The notes under the pieces: generated by a model
Database searches by the model: none
What the model saw: the letters and a program-made list of their open reading frames with translations, nothing else
What the model was told of the DNA's origin: nothing
Position numbers and translations under genes: made by a program
Shown: in pieces, positions 17,997 to 25,958 of the stretch
Layout of the letters: each line of letters begins with the position of its first letter
Position numbering within the stretch: position 1 is the first letter of the stretch
Assembly: GCA_035295745.1 (NCBI GenBank)
Contig: DATGIL010000054.1
Span: 62,001 to 126,000 of the forward strand
Direction of reading: 5' to 3'
Source of the DNA: JAIQFL01 sp035295745
GTDB taxonomy: Bacteria > Acidobacteriota > Terriglobia > Bryobacterales > Bryobacteraceae
DNA: 64,000 nt

Positions 17997-18047
17997 GAAA
18001 AGTCTCGACAAGAGTGTCGAGACGGCAAACATGAGTGTTTGCGCCAC
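17997..18047 (+). repeat. Double-hairpin dispersed repeat, copy C
   Basis: Stem GTCTCGACA-agag-TGTCGAGAC, stem GCAAACA-tgag-TGTTTGC, then GCGCCACGTCTGC. Unlike copies A, B and D it lies between divergent genes (rsmE, ruvA), only 19 bp ahead of the ruvA start, so terminator function alone does not explain the family. Confidence 0.8.
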
Positions 18048-18066
18048 GTCTGCGACAATACTACTG

Positions 18067-18663
18067 ATGATCGCTTTGCTGCGCGGTGTGTTGATCGAGA
18101 AACATCCAAACCAGGCCATCGTTGAAGCCGGCGGCGTGGGGTACGATGTCACCATCCCGGTGTCAACGTTCACGCACTTGCCAGAGGCTGGCGCGGAAGT
18201 GCGCCTGCGAATCCATACCCACGTGCGCGAAGACGCGCTGGCGCTGTATGGCTTCCTCACGCAGGACGAGAAGGCGCTGTTCGAGAAGCTGATCGGGGTG
18301 AGTGGGATCGGGCCTACGCTGGCAGTCAAGATTCTGTCGGGGCTGGCGGCAGTAGACTTGATCAATTCGATTCGACGGAGCGAAGTGGAAAAGCTGGTGC
18401 GGATTCCGGGAATCGGCAAGAAGACGGCGGAGCGCATGGTACTGGAGCTTCGCGACAAATTGCCCGCGGTGGTGGGCGATGAACCGCAAGTGTCTGCCGC
18501 TCCAGCGCTGTCGCCGATCGACCAGGATGTGCTTTCGGCACTGCTCAATCTGGGATGCGCGCGTCCTCAGGCTGAGTCTGCGGTGCGCAAAGCAAAGGCT
18601 ACCGGGGGAATTGGCGCCGACTTCGAGCCTCTCTTTCGGCGCGCCCTGGAGTTGGTACGTTGA
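18067..18663 (+). CDS. ruvA: Holliday junction branch migration protein RuvA
   Basis: 198 residues. RuvA tetramers bind Holliday junctions and load the RuvB motor. The N-terminal OB fold (MIALLRGVLIEK), the two HhH motifs (GVSGIGPTLAVKIL and IPGIGKKTAERMVLEL) and the C-terminal domain III are all present. The frame is open upstream to 17734 but that stretch overlaps rsmE antisense. ruvB follows after 30 bp. Confidence 0.95.
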   Translation: MIALLRGVLIEKHPNQAIVEAGGVGYDVTIPVSTFTHLPEAGAEVRLRIHTHVREDALALYGFLTQDEKALFEKLIGVSGIGPTLAVKILSGLAAVDLINSIRRSEVEKLVRIPGIGKKTAERMVLELRDKLPAVVGDEPQVSAAPALSPIDQDVLSALLNLGCARPQAESAVRKAKATGGIGADFEPLFRRALELVR

Positions 18664-18693
18664 GCCGCGCCAGTGGGGTAAGCTGGTAACACA

Positions 18694-19722
18694 ATGCCCG
18701 ACCGGGAACTGATTTCCGGCAACTCGCAAGAGGAAGATCTGCAGTTTGAGGCGGGTCTGCGCCCCCGCCGCCTTTCCGATTTCACTGGACAGAGTAAGCT
18801 CAAGGAGAATCTCTCCATCGCGATCGAGGCCGCTCGCAAACGAGGCGAGGCCATGGATCACGTGCTGCTCTACGGCCCGCCCGGACTGGGGAAGACGACG
18901 CTCGCGGCGATCATCGCAGAGGAATTGGAAGTGATGTTCACCACGACGTCTGGCCCGGTGCTGCAGAAGAAGGTGGATCTCACTGGGATTCTCAGCGTGA
19001 TCCGTGCGCGCCAGGTGTTTTTCATCGATGAGATTCACCGCCTGATGCCGGATGTGGAAGAGATCCTGTACACGGCGGTGGAGGATTTTCGGATGGACAT
19101 CCTGGTGGGTGCGGGCCCGGGCGCACGCACGCATTCGCTGCCCATACCAAGATTCACGGCGATCGGCGCGACCACGCGGCAAGGACTGGTGAGCGCACCT
19201 TTACGCGGCCGTTTCGGGCTGGTGCTGCGCCTGGATCCGTACAATGTCGAGGAGTTGAAGACGATCGTGAAGCGTTCGGCGCGGTTGCTGGGCGTGGTGA
19301 CAGAGGATGGCGCCGCTGAAGAGATTGCGCGGCGGTGTCGCGGGACTCCGCGCATTGCGAATCGGCTGCTGCGGCGCGTTCGCGATTATGCGCAGGTGCG
19401 CGCCGACGGACGGATCTCCTTGCCGGTAGCGGAGAGCGCACTCAATCTGCTGGATGTGGACCGGTTCGGCCTGGACGAGATCGATCAGAAGATCATGCTG
19501 ACGATCCTCGAGAAGTACCGCGGCGGTCCGGTGGGCGTGAACACGATCGCGGCGTCGATCTCCGAGGAGGCCGATACGATCGAAGAGGTGTACGAGCCGT
19601 ACCTGATCCAACTGGGATTTCTGAATCGGACGCCGCGTGGCCGCGTGGCCACGGAACAGGCGTATGAGTATTTCAACGTGAAGCCTGTGCTGCGCAGAGG
19701 CAATCAGCCCGCCCTGTTTTGA
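18694..19722 (+). CDS. ruvB: Holliday junction DNA helicase RuvB
   Basis: 342 residues. AAA+ motor of the RuvAB complex: Walker A GPPGLGKT at 61-68, Walker B FFIDEIHR at about 109-116, arginine-finger/sensor motifs in IPRFTAIGATTR and a C-terminal winged helix. RuvC is not in the window. The TGA stop overlaps the TTG start of folK (TTGA), so the genes are translationally coupled. Confidence 0.97.
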   Translation: MPDRELISGNSQEEDLQFEAGLRPRRLSDFTGQSKLKENLSIAIEAARKRGEAMDHVLLYGPPGLGKTTLAAIIAEELEVMFTTTSGPVLQKKVDLTGILSVIRARQVFFIDEIHRLMPDVEEILYTAVEDFRMDILVGAGPGARTHSLPIPRFTAIGATTRQGLVSAPLRGRFGLVLRLDPYNVEELKTIVKRSARLLGVVTEDGAAEEIARRCRGTPRIANRLLRRVRDYAQVRADGRISLPVAESALNLLDVDRFGLDEIDQKIMLTILEKYRGGPVGVNTIAASISEEADTIEEVYEPYLIQLGFLNRTPRGRVATEQAYEYFNVKPVLRRGNQPALF

Positions 19723-20198
19723 AGACCATCTACCTTAGCCTGGGCTCGAATGTGGGCGATCGCGAGAGCCACTTGCGGCTTGCGATTGAGCGTCTCGCGG
19801 CGCCCGGCCTGGTGGTGCTCCGCACGTCTGCGATCTACGAAACGGAGCCCGTGGAGTACACGGCGCAGCGCTGGTTTCTCAATCTGGTGGTGGAGGGGGA
19901 GACCAGTCTGTTCCCGAAGCAATTGCTGACGCGAACGGCACGCATCGAGCGCGAGTTAGGGCGCGTCAGGACGGTTGCGAAGGGGCCGAGGACGATCGAC
20001 ATCGACATTCTGCTGTACGGCAAGGCAGTGGTGGAGACGGAAAATCTGCAGATTCCCCATCCGCGCATGGGGGAACGGCGATTCGTGCTGGCGCCGTTGG
20101 CGGAATTGGCGCCGGAGTTGCGGCATCCGGTGACGCATAAGAGCATTCGCGAGATGCTGGACGCGGCACCCGGGCAGAAAATGCGGCGCCTGGGATGA
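19719..20198 (+). CDS. folK: 2-amino-4-hydroxy-6-hydroxymethyldihydropteridine pyrophosphokinase
   Basis: 159 residues. Folate biosynthesis enzyme that pyrophosphorylates 6-hydroxymethyl-dihydropterin. Motifs YLSLGSNVGDRESHL, GPRTIDIDILLYG (metal-binding DxD) and IPHPRMGERRFVLAPLAELAP are diagnostic. TTG start overlapping the ruvB stop. Its place directly behind ruvB is not functionally expected. Confidence 0.94.
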   Translation: MKTIYLSLGSNVGDRESHLRLAIERLAAPGLVVLRTSAIYETEPVEYTAQRWFLNLVVEGETSLFPKQLLTRTARIERELGRVRTVAKGPRTIDIDILLYGKAVVETENLQIPHPRMGERRFVLAPLAELAPELRHPVTHKSIREMLDAAPGQKMRRLG

Positions 20199-20238
20199 TG
20201 AATGGCTAAGCGCGGACTGATAGACTCGTAGTTCTACA

Positions 20239-22110
20239 GTGCAAGACATCTACGCAGCCCTGAAACGGTATTGGGGCTATGACTCCTTCCGCCCGAATCA
20301 GGAGCGGATCATCCAGAGCCTTTTGGCGGGCAACGACACGGCCGTGGTGATGCCGACGGGCGGCGGCAAATCGCTTTGCTACCAATTGCCCGCGCTCGTA
20401 ATGGGGCAGATGGTAGCGGTGATCTCGCCGTTGATCGCCCTCATGCAAGACCAGGTGGCCCAACTGGGTGACATGGGCATCGCCGCCGCGCTGCTCAACA
20501 GCACGCAGAGCGTGGAGGAACAGCGTTCCGTGATGCGCGCGGCCGCTCAGGGCGCATTCCGATTGCTGTATCTCTCGCCTGAACGGCTCGCCCGGCAAGA
20601 CACCGTCGCGTGGCTACAATCGGTGCCTCTCGCGTTCTTTGCGATCGACGAAGCGCATTGCATTTCGGAATGGGGACATGAGTTTCGTCCGGAATACCGG
20701 CAACTCAGCTCGTTGCGGCGTCATTTCCCTGAAAAGCCGATCGCGGCGTTTACGGCCAGCGCGACGCAGCGGGTCCGGCACGATATCCTGGATCAGCTTC
20801 AACTCCGGCAACCGCACAAGTACATTGCGAGCTTTCATCGGGCCAACTTACGGTACATCGTCCACCAATGCGAGAAGGGGACGCATCCCAGCCGCCTGTT
20901 GTCGGCAGTCCGCGCGTATGCTGGTGAGAGCGTAATCGTCTATTCCCCCACGATTGCCGGCGTCGATCGCCTGGTGGACTTCCTGGCCGAACGCGACATT
21001 GCCGCAGTGCCATATCACGGGCAGATGGAGCCCGCCGTCCGCCGCCGCAATCAAGAGCGCTGGATGAACGATGAGGTGCGTGTGCTGGTGGGCACGATTG
21101 CCTTTGGCCTCGGCATCAATAAACCCGCGGTGCGCGCAGTGATTCACACCTCGCTTCCCAAATCGATCGAGCAGTATTATCAGGAAGCGGGACGCGCCGG
21201 ACGTGACGGGCTTCCTGCCGATTGCCTGCTCTTCTGGCGGCCTAAGGACGCGGGGCTACTGGCGTACTTCATCGAGCAACTCAACGATCGCGACGAGCAA
21301 CAGCGGGCCTGGGAGCGTTATCACTCCGTACGCAGATTCGCGGAGGCCGGTGTCTGCCGCCATTTGCAGATTTGCCAGCACTTCGGACAGACACCCAAGT
21401 GGCAGCGCTGCGAGATGTGCGATGTGTGCGGAAATATTCCCGATTGGCTCAAGGAGAAGCCGGAAGAGGCGCTGGCGGTCAAGAAGAAGCTGACGCCGGA
21501 CGCGGGCACGGCCCCAGGCGATCGTGCCCTGGTCGAGTATTTCAAGGAGTGGCGCCGCCGTACCGCTCAGGCCGCGGCGGTCCCGGCCTATGTGGTGATG
21601 AGCGATTCCACGTTGGAGGATCTTTGCCGGCGGAAACCCGCGAGTGTGGCGGAATTGCTAACTGTCAGCGGTATCGGTGAACGCAAGGCGGAACTGTACG
21701 CCGATGGGATCTTTGCGGCTTTCAATGCCTTTCAGGACGGCGCTCGCGCGACATTCCGGGAATCCGCACAGATCTCGCCGGGCGAGGAGACCCTACGGCT
21801 CCTGAACGAAGGCAAAACGCTTGAGGAGATCGCCCAAATCCGCGGCCGTCAACTTTCGACGGTGATCAAAACCATCGCCGACTTAGTCGAGGCCGGAACA
21901 CTCGAGTATCGGAAAGAGTGGGTTGGAGAGGAGGCCCATCGAGTGACGGAGGAAGCAGTCCGCCGTCTCGGCCATGAGCGGTTGAGACCGATCCATGAGG
22001 CGATATCGCCCGAAATCACCTACGATCAGATTCGATTGGTGGTGGCGTATGTGCGCCGGGCGCAGGCTATACAGCCAACACAGCCTCAGATGAACATCTC
22101 TTCGTCTTGA
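20239..22110 (+). CDS. recQ: ATP-dependent DNA helicase RecQ with C-terminal HTH domain
   Basis: 623 residues, GTG start. Superfamily 2 3'-5' helicase: motif I MPTGGGKSLCYQ, DEAH box in IDEAHCISEWGHEFRPEY, motif VI QEAGRAGRDG, and the zinc-binding cysteines C..C..C..C in CRHLQICQHFG...CEMCDVCG. An HRDC domain at about 460-520 is followed by a DNA-binding HTH (LRLLNEGKTLEEIAQIRGRQLSTVIKTIADLVEAG), the helicase-associated HTH_40 arrangement. The 3' end overlaps the convergent gene by 25 bp. Confidence 0.95.
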   Translation: MQDIYAALKRYWGYDSFRPNQERIIQSLLAGNDTAVVMPTGGGKSLCYQLPALVMGQMVAVISPLIALMQDQVAQLGDMGIAAALLNSTQSVEEQRSVMRAAAQGAFRLLYLSPERLARQDTVAWLQSVPLAFFAIDEAHCISEWGHEFRPEYRQLSSLRRHFPEKPIAAFTASATQRVRHDILDQLQLRQPHKYIASFHRANLRYIVHQCEKGTHPSRLLSAVRAYAGESVIVYSPTIAGVDRLVDFLAERDIAAVPYHGQMEPAVRRRNQERWMNDEVRVLVGTIAFGLGINKPAVRAVIHTSLPKSIEQYYQEAGRAGRDGLPADCLLFWRPKDAGLLAYFIEQLNDRDEQQRAWERYHSVRRFAEAGVCRHLQICQHFGQTPKWQRCEMCDVCGNIPDWLKEKPEEALAVKKKLTPDAGTAPGDRALVEYFKEWRRRTAQAAAVPAYVVMSDSTLEDLCRRKPASVAELLTVSGIGERKAELYADGIFAAFNAFQDGARATFRESAQISPGEETLRLLNEGKTLEEIAQIRGRQLSTVIKTIADLVEAGTLEYRKEWVGEEAHRVTEEAVRRLGHERLRPIHEAISPEITYDQIRLVVAYVRRAQAIQPTQPQMNISSS

Positions 22111-22763
22111 GTGGCGGAATCGACGGAGTACTTGCGCGGCTTCCCGACGAAGGTAGATACGGCGGCCGAAATACCGGCCGCAATGCCATTCATCTCGAGG
22201 ACCGGGCGCATAACGCTGCGCTTCACGGCGTCGCTGACCTGCTCGACCTGCTCCACCGTATTCTCCACGGTGTGATCGATCTGTTCCAGCCGATTGCGTG
22301 CCCGCTCGCCCGCGTCCTGGAGCAGCTCGCCGAGCTTCTCGACCTGCTCCCGTCCGGAGTGCGAGATCGCCACAACTTCGCTCGAAACCTCTTTGATACG
22401 GGGTCGGGCGTCTTCGACGATGTGATTGGCGTTCGCGACCACCTTGCTGGCCTGCTCGACTACGTCGCCCAGCTTCTGCACGAGCGGGCCGACCTTTTCA
22501 AACGCCTCACCGGCTTTATCTGCCATCGGCCCAATCTTGCGTAGGGCCGGAGCAACCTCGTCCACGACCGGTCCCACCTTGGCGGCGACTCGCCCAATCT
22601 CGTCGATTACCGGTTCCGCGCGGCGAGCCAGGGGTTCCGCTCGGTGCTCGAGGATGCGCACCAGCCGAAACATGCCATAAACGAGGAAGGCCTGCACAAT
22701 GGTTCCCAGGCAGGCCAATCCGACTCCTACCGCTACGATGATGCGAAAGACTGCGTCAGTCAT
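22086..22763 (-). CDS. Membrane-anchored amphipathic helical protein (DUF948/apolipoprotein-like)
   Basis: 225 residues: one N-terminal transmembrane helix (about 7-30) then an almost continuous amphipathic or coiled-coil region built of loose repeats (EKVGPLVQKLGDVVEQASKVV...). This resembles DUF948 or MCP-like helical proteins without a signalling tip. Probably a peripheral stress/envelope protein. It lies 47 bp downstream of the YtxH gene on the same strand, the usual pairing of such proteins. Convergent overlap with recQ. Confidence 0.65.
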   Translation of the reverse strand: MTDAVFRIIVAVGVGLACLGTIVQAFLVYGMFRLVRILEHRAEPLARRAEPVIDEIGRVAAKVGPVVDEVAPALRKIGPMADKAGEAFEKVGPLVQKLGDVVEQASKVVANANHIVEDARPRIKEVSSEVVAISHSGREQVEKLGELLQDAGERARNRLEQIDHTVENTVEQVEQVSDAVKRSVMRPVLEMNGIAAGISAAVSTFVGKPRKYSVDSATQDEEMFI

Positions 22764-22810
22764 TCGAGAGAAATCCTGCGGTCTTAGTCTCTTTATCGAA
22801 AGCCAGTGCG

Positions 22811-23101
22811 TTAAGACGAGGCTTGTTGGCCGACGGTGTCACGATAGGCCTGTTTGCCCGCCTCGACTGCATCCGCAAGATTGTCTTTCTGGCGGCCGAG
22901 CATTTCCTTGCCCTTGTCCACCCATTCCGAAGCCGTCTGCTTGGCTTCCGTGCCGCGCTGTTTCAGATAATCCGAGCCTTCACCGGCCTTGTTCTTGATC
23001 AGTTCGCGAGTTTCGTGCCCTGCTTTCGGCGCGAATAGCATCCCGATCCCGACCCCCACACCCAACCCCAGTAGAAAGCTCGAGAGCCCGTTCTTGTCCA
23101 T
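22811..23101 (-). CDS. YtxH domain-containing protein
   Basis: 96 residues beginning MDKNGLSSFLLGLGVGVGIGMLFAPKAG, the glycine-rich membrane helix with APKxG that marks the YtxH (PF12732) family, followed by an amphipathic helix rich in K, E and Q. General-stress-type small membrane protein of unknown action. AGGAG 9 bases upstream of the ATG. Divergent from recX. Confidence 0.85.
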   Translation of the reverse strand: MDKNGLSSFLLGLGVGVGIGMLFAPKAGHETRELIKNKAGEGSDYLKQRGTEAKQTASEWVDKGKEMLGRQKDNLADAVEAGKQAYRDTVGQQASS

Positions 23102-23177
23102 GTGTTTTCTCCTATCTCAATTCGACTTTCGAATCAACGGGAAAGCCTCCGGACCAACCATTTCCAGTATACTCCGC

Positions 23178-23735
23178 ATGAGAGCTCAAACCATGGAAGA
23201 ACGGAAAGTGCGCCTGTTAGACAGCGAGGCCTTGTGGTCATACGCACTGAAAACCTTGGGCGGCCGGGCGTATTCCATCGGCGAACTGCGCGAGAAACTC
23301 AGGCGTCGCGCCGAGCGTGCCGGTGACGTGGATGACATTCTGGCGCGATTGAAGGAACACGGATATCTCGACGACCGACGGTTCGCCGAGGGCTATGCCG
23401 CGGCGCGCCTCTCCAACGATCGATTTGGCCGGACACGGGTTCTGCAGGATCTTCGGCAGCATCGCGTCGCGCCGAATCTGGCGGAAACAACCGTGAAGAA
23501 GGTTTACGAGAATGTGGATGAGGTGGCGTTGATCGAGGATTGGGTTCGCAAGAAGTATCGGGGTGCGGAGCGCGAGGGGTTGTTTCAGGAGGACAAGGAC
23601 TTGGCAGCGGCTTACCGACGGCTGGTGCGTGCGGGATTCCGGACGGGAGAGATTGTGAAGGTGCTGAAGCGATTCGCCAAGAATCCCGACTTGCTGGATT
23701 CGTTCGAACCCCCGGAGGAAGAGCCGGAAGCGTAG
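23178..23735 (+). CDS. recX: Regulatory protein RecX
   Basis: 185 residues; RecX modulates RecA filament growth. The tandem three-helix repeats are visible: ALKTLGGRAYSIGELREKLRRRA, LARLKEHGYLDDRRFAEGYAAARL and a C-terminal repeat with RRLVRAGFRTGEIVKVLKRF. The frame is open upstream; ATG 23178 or ATG 23193 are the realistic starts, neither with a strong Shine-Dalgarno. recA is not nearby. Confidence 0.88.
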   Translation: MRAQTMEERKVRLLDSEALWSYALKTLGGRAYSIGELREKLRRRAERAGDVDDILARLKEHGYLDDRRFAEGYAAARLSNDRFGRTRVLQDLRQHRVAPNLAETTVKKVYENVDEVALIEDWVRKKYRGAEREGLFQEDKDLAAAYRRLVRAGFRTGEIVKVLKRFAKNPDLLDSFEPPEEEPEA

Positions 23736-23794
23736 GACGCGGAGACTCATGAATAGCGTCTTGCCCCTTCGTGGTGCGGACTTGGCGGACGCCC

Positions 23795-23846
23795 GAAGAG
23801 TCTCAACAGGGGAGTGTCGAGCCGGCCAAGAGGAGTCTTTGTGTGA
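23795..23846 (+). repeat. Double-hairpin dispersed repeat, degenerate copy D
   Basis: GAAGAGTCTCAACAGGGGAGTGTCGAG then GGCCAAGAGGAGTCTTTGTGTG is aligned with copies C and E, but both stems have mismatches. It lies between the convergent ends of recX and the amidohydrolase fusion. Confidence 0.6.
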
Positions 23847-23853
23847 ACTCCGA

Positions 23854-25950
23854 CTATTCGATCGTTGCTCGTTCGATTCGATCGAGGCGGGGGAAATTGC
23901 GATCAAGCCAGGCATTGCCTTCTTCAAACATTGGGCCTTGCTTGCCCGCTCGAATGCCGCCGCCGGAACTTTCGCCATACTCGGAGTTCAAGCGATCCAC
24001 GACGTCCATGCCGTCGATTACTTTGCCTATGGGGACGAAGGGTTCGGCGTCGTGGGTCACGTGATTGTCGCGGGTATTGATGAAGATCTGCGTGGTGCGG
24101 CCGTTTGGAACCGCGAAGGCGTACGCGATGGTGCCGCGCACGTTGGATTCGCGGCGATGCTCGTCGAGCAGCGTCTGGGTACGCCAGAGCTTCGAGATTT
24201 CGGGGTCGCCGTTGATGCCGAATTGCGCCCAGCGGTCCTTGATCACGCGGTGGAAGCGCACGTCGTCGTAGTAGCCGGCACGCACCAGGTTGTAAAGGCG
24301 ATCCACCCCCAGAGGCGCCCAGTCGCGATGGAGTTCGAATACGACGTCGCCTTTGCTGGTGACGAAACGAACCCTGAAGACATCGGGTGCCTTGCGGGTC
24401 ATCTCCGGAGCGTCTGGCTTCAGCAGCAACGCCCGCTTTTCCGCACTCAACTGCTCCTTGGGCGGGGTGGAGAGCACGCGCTTTTCGGGGAGGCGGGCGA
24501 GGTCCAGTGTCTGTCCGCCCTTGATTACCGATCGCACCTTTCGGATGTTGTGGATGTCGGCCAGCGGATCGGCATCCAGGATCACAAGGTCCGCCAGCTT
24601 GCCCTTTTCAAGCGTGCCCAGTTCATTGAGCTTGCGGCAGGCGATCGCGCCATTCCTGGTGCCGGACACGATCGCCTGTGCCGGCGTCATGCCGAGTTCC
24701 ACCAGGCCTTCGATCGCCATGATGGTGCCGATGCCGTGGCTCTGGTTATCGGGCTTGGCGTCGATTGCGAACTCGGGCGCAGCGGCCCAATAGCTGTCGG
24801 TGCCCACGGTGACGGTGGCGCCCGCGCGGATTAGCTTTTGCGCGTTGGTGCGGCGGGTATCCAGGTCGAGTCCGAGATCGGCCGCGCGGCGGCGCTCTTC
24901 CACGAAGGTGCGAGGGCGCACAGGCCCTTTCTTGTCGGCCTCCTGCTGCTTCTTCTCGGCCTCCGCTTTGGCCTTCACGTGCTTGTCCCAGGCTTCGCCG
25001 GTGATGGTGCTCACGAGCATCGAGCAGATGATGTTGCGCTCGCGGATGAGCGCCGCGAGATCGTCGGGCATTTCGCGCGGAGTCATCAATTCCGGATGCT
25101 GGATCAGGTCGATGCCGGCGGCGATCGAGAGGCGCAGTCCCTCGATGGTGGTGGAGTGCGTCTCGGCGGAGCGCCCGCGCTTGTGGGCTTCGTCCACCAT
25201 GACCTTCTGGGCTTCGGGCGAGAACCCGATGTACGTGGGCTGAGCGAAGTGGCTGGTGCCGCCATATTTCAGGAAGTCGGGGCCCTTATCGAGATACTTG
25301 CCGATGGCGACGCGGAGTTCTGCCGGAGTCATGTCGGCCAAGTCCTCGCCGGCTCCCTGCGAGATTGCGTCGTTCATCTCTTCCTGAAAGCGGGTGAGGT
25401 CCTTCTGAGGGGTCAAGCTAAAGGTGATGGAGTAAGGTCCGCCCCATCCCACAATGTTGCCGGCGGCGAGGATGCGCGAACCCAGCGAGTCGCCGCGCGC
25501 AATCGCATCGCGCACCTGAACGAGCGGCATCAGCATGCCATAGCTATCCCGAACGGTCGTCACCCCGTAGCGCAAGTCGATTTGCGCGGCCTCCAGCACG
25601 ATCTCGTTTTCGCGCGTGAAGTACTTGGCGAGGGTCTCATAGCGGTCGCGCGCGCCTCCGTATAGCGAGAGATGGACATTCGTGTCGATGAAGCCCGGGA
25701 CGATGTAACGGCCCGCCCCGTCGATTACGGTGGCGCCTTGCGGAATTTCGACCGACGCCCGAGGACCGATGGCGTTGATCCGTTGTCCCGCGATGACGAT
25801 CGTCGCATCGCGAAGCGACGGGCCGCCGTTGCCATCGATGAGGGTGCCTCCCACGATAGCCACGTTCTGCGCGGATAAGGGCAGGCTCACCGCGAGCGCC
25901 AGAAACACCGCAGGCCCAAGAGGTGAACTACATCCGGTTTTAGTAAACAA
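23854..25950 (-). CDS. Exported amidohydrolase fused to a cyclophilin-type peptidyl-prolyl isomerase
   Basis: 698 residues from a TTG at 25950 that gives a signal peptide (...FLALAVSLPLSAQ); a GTG at 25908 is the alternative. Residues about 30-500 are an imidazolonepropionase-like amidohydrolase (PGFIDTNVHLSL, AETHSTTIEG, DLIQHPELM, TVGTDSYWA). The first metal motif reads N-V-H where the family usually has H-x-H. The last ~170 residues are a complete cyclophilin domain (GDVVFELHRDWAP, YDDVRFHRVI, AQFGINGDP, TQIFIN, GMDVVDRLNSEYG). The two domains are in one uninterrupted frame. The 3' DUF1552 gene end overlaps nothing but lies 8 bp upstream, so it may be the third gene of the DUF1592-DUF1552 operon. 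Confidence 0.85.
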   Translation of the reverse strand: MFTKTGCSSPLGPAVFLALAVSLPLSAQNVAIVGGTLIDGNGGPSLRDATIVIAGQRINAIGPRASVEIPQGATVIDGAGRYIVPGFIDTNVHLSLYGGARDRYETLAKYFTRENEIVLEAAQIDLRYGVTTVRDSYGMLMPLVQVRDAIARGDSLGSRILAAGNIVGWGGPYSITFSLTPQKDLTRFQEEMNDAISQGAGEDLADMTPAELRVAIGKYLDKGPDFLKYGGTSHFAQPTYIGFSPEAQKVMVDEAHKRGRSAETHSTTIEGLRLSIAAGIDLIQHPELMTPREMPDDLAALIRERNIICSMLVSTITGEAWDKHVKAKAEAEKKQQEADKKGPVRPRTFVEERRRAADLGLDLDTRRTNAQKLIRAGATVTVGTDSYWAAAPEFAIDAKPDNQSHGIGTIMAIEGLVELGMTPAQAIVSGTRNGAIACRKLNELGTLEKGKLADLVILDADPLADIHNIRKVRSVIKGGQTLDLARLPEKRVLSTPPKEQLSAEKRALLLKPDAPEMTRKAPDVFRVRFVTSKGDVVFELHRDWAPLGVDRLYNLVRAGYYDDVRFHRVIKDRWAQFGINGDPEISKLWRTQTLLDEHRRESNVRGTIAYAFAVPNGRTTQIFINTRDNHVTHDAEPFVPIGKVIDGMDVVDRLNSEYGESSGGGIRAGKQGPMFEEGNAWLDRNFPRLDRIERATIE

Positions 25951-25958
25951 TGAGGCGA

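Noticed and set aside
23749..24834. 361-codon open frame on the plus strand
   Set aside because: Antisense to the amidohydrolase-cyclophilin fusion; composition is typical of a shadow frame.
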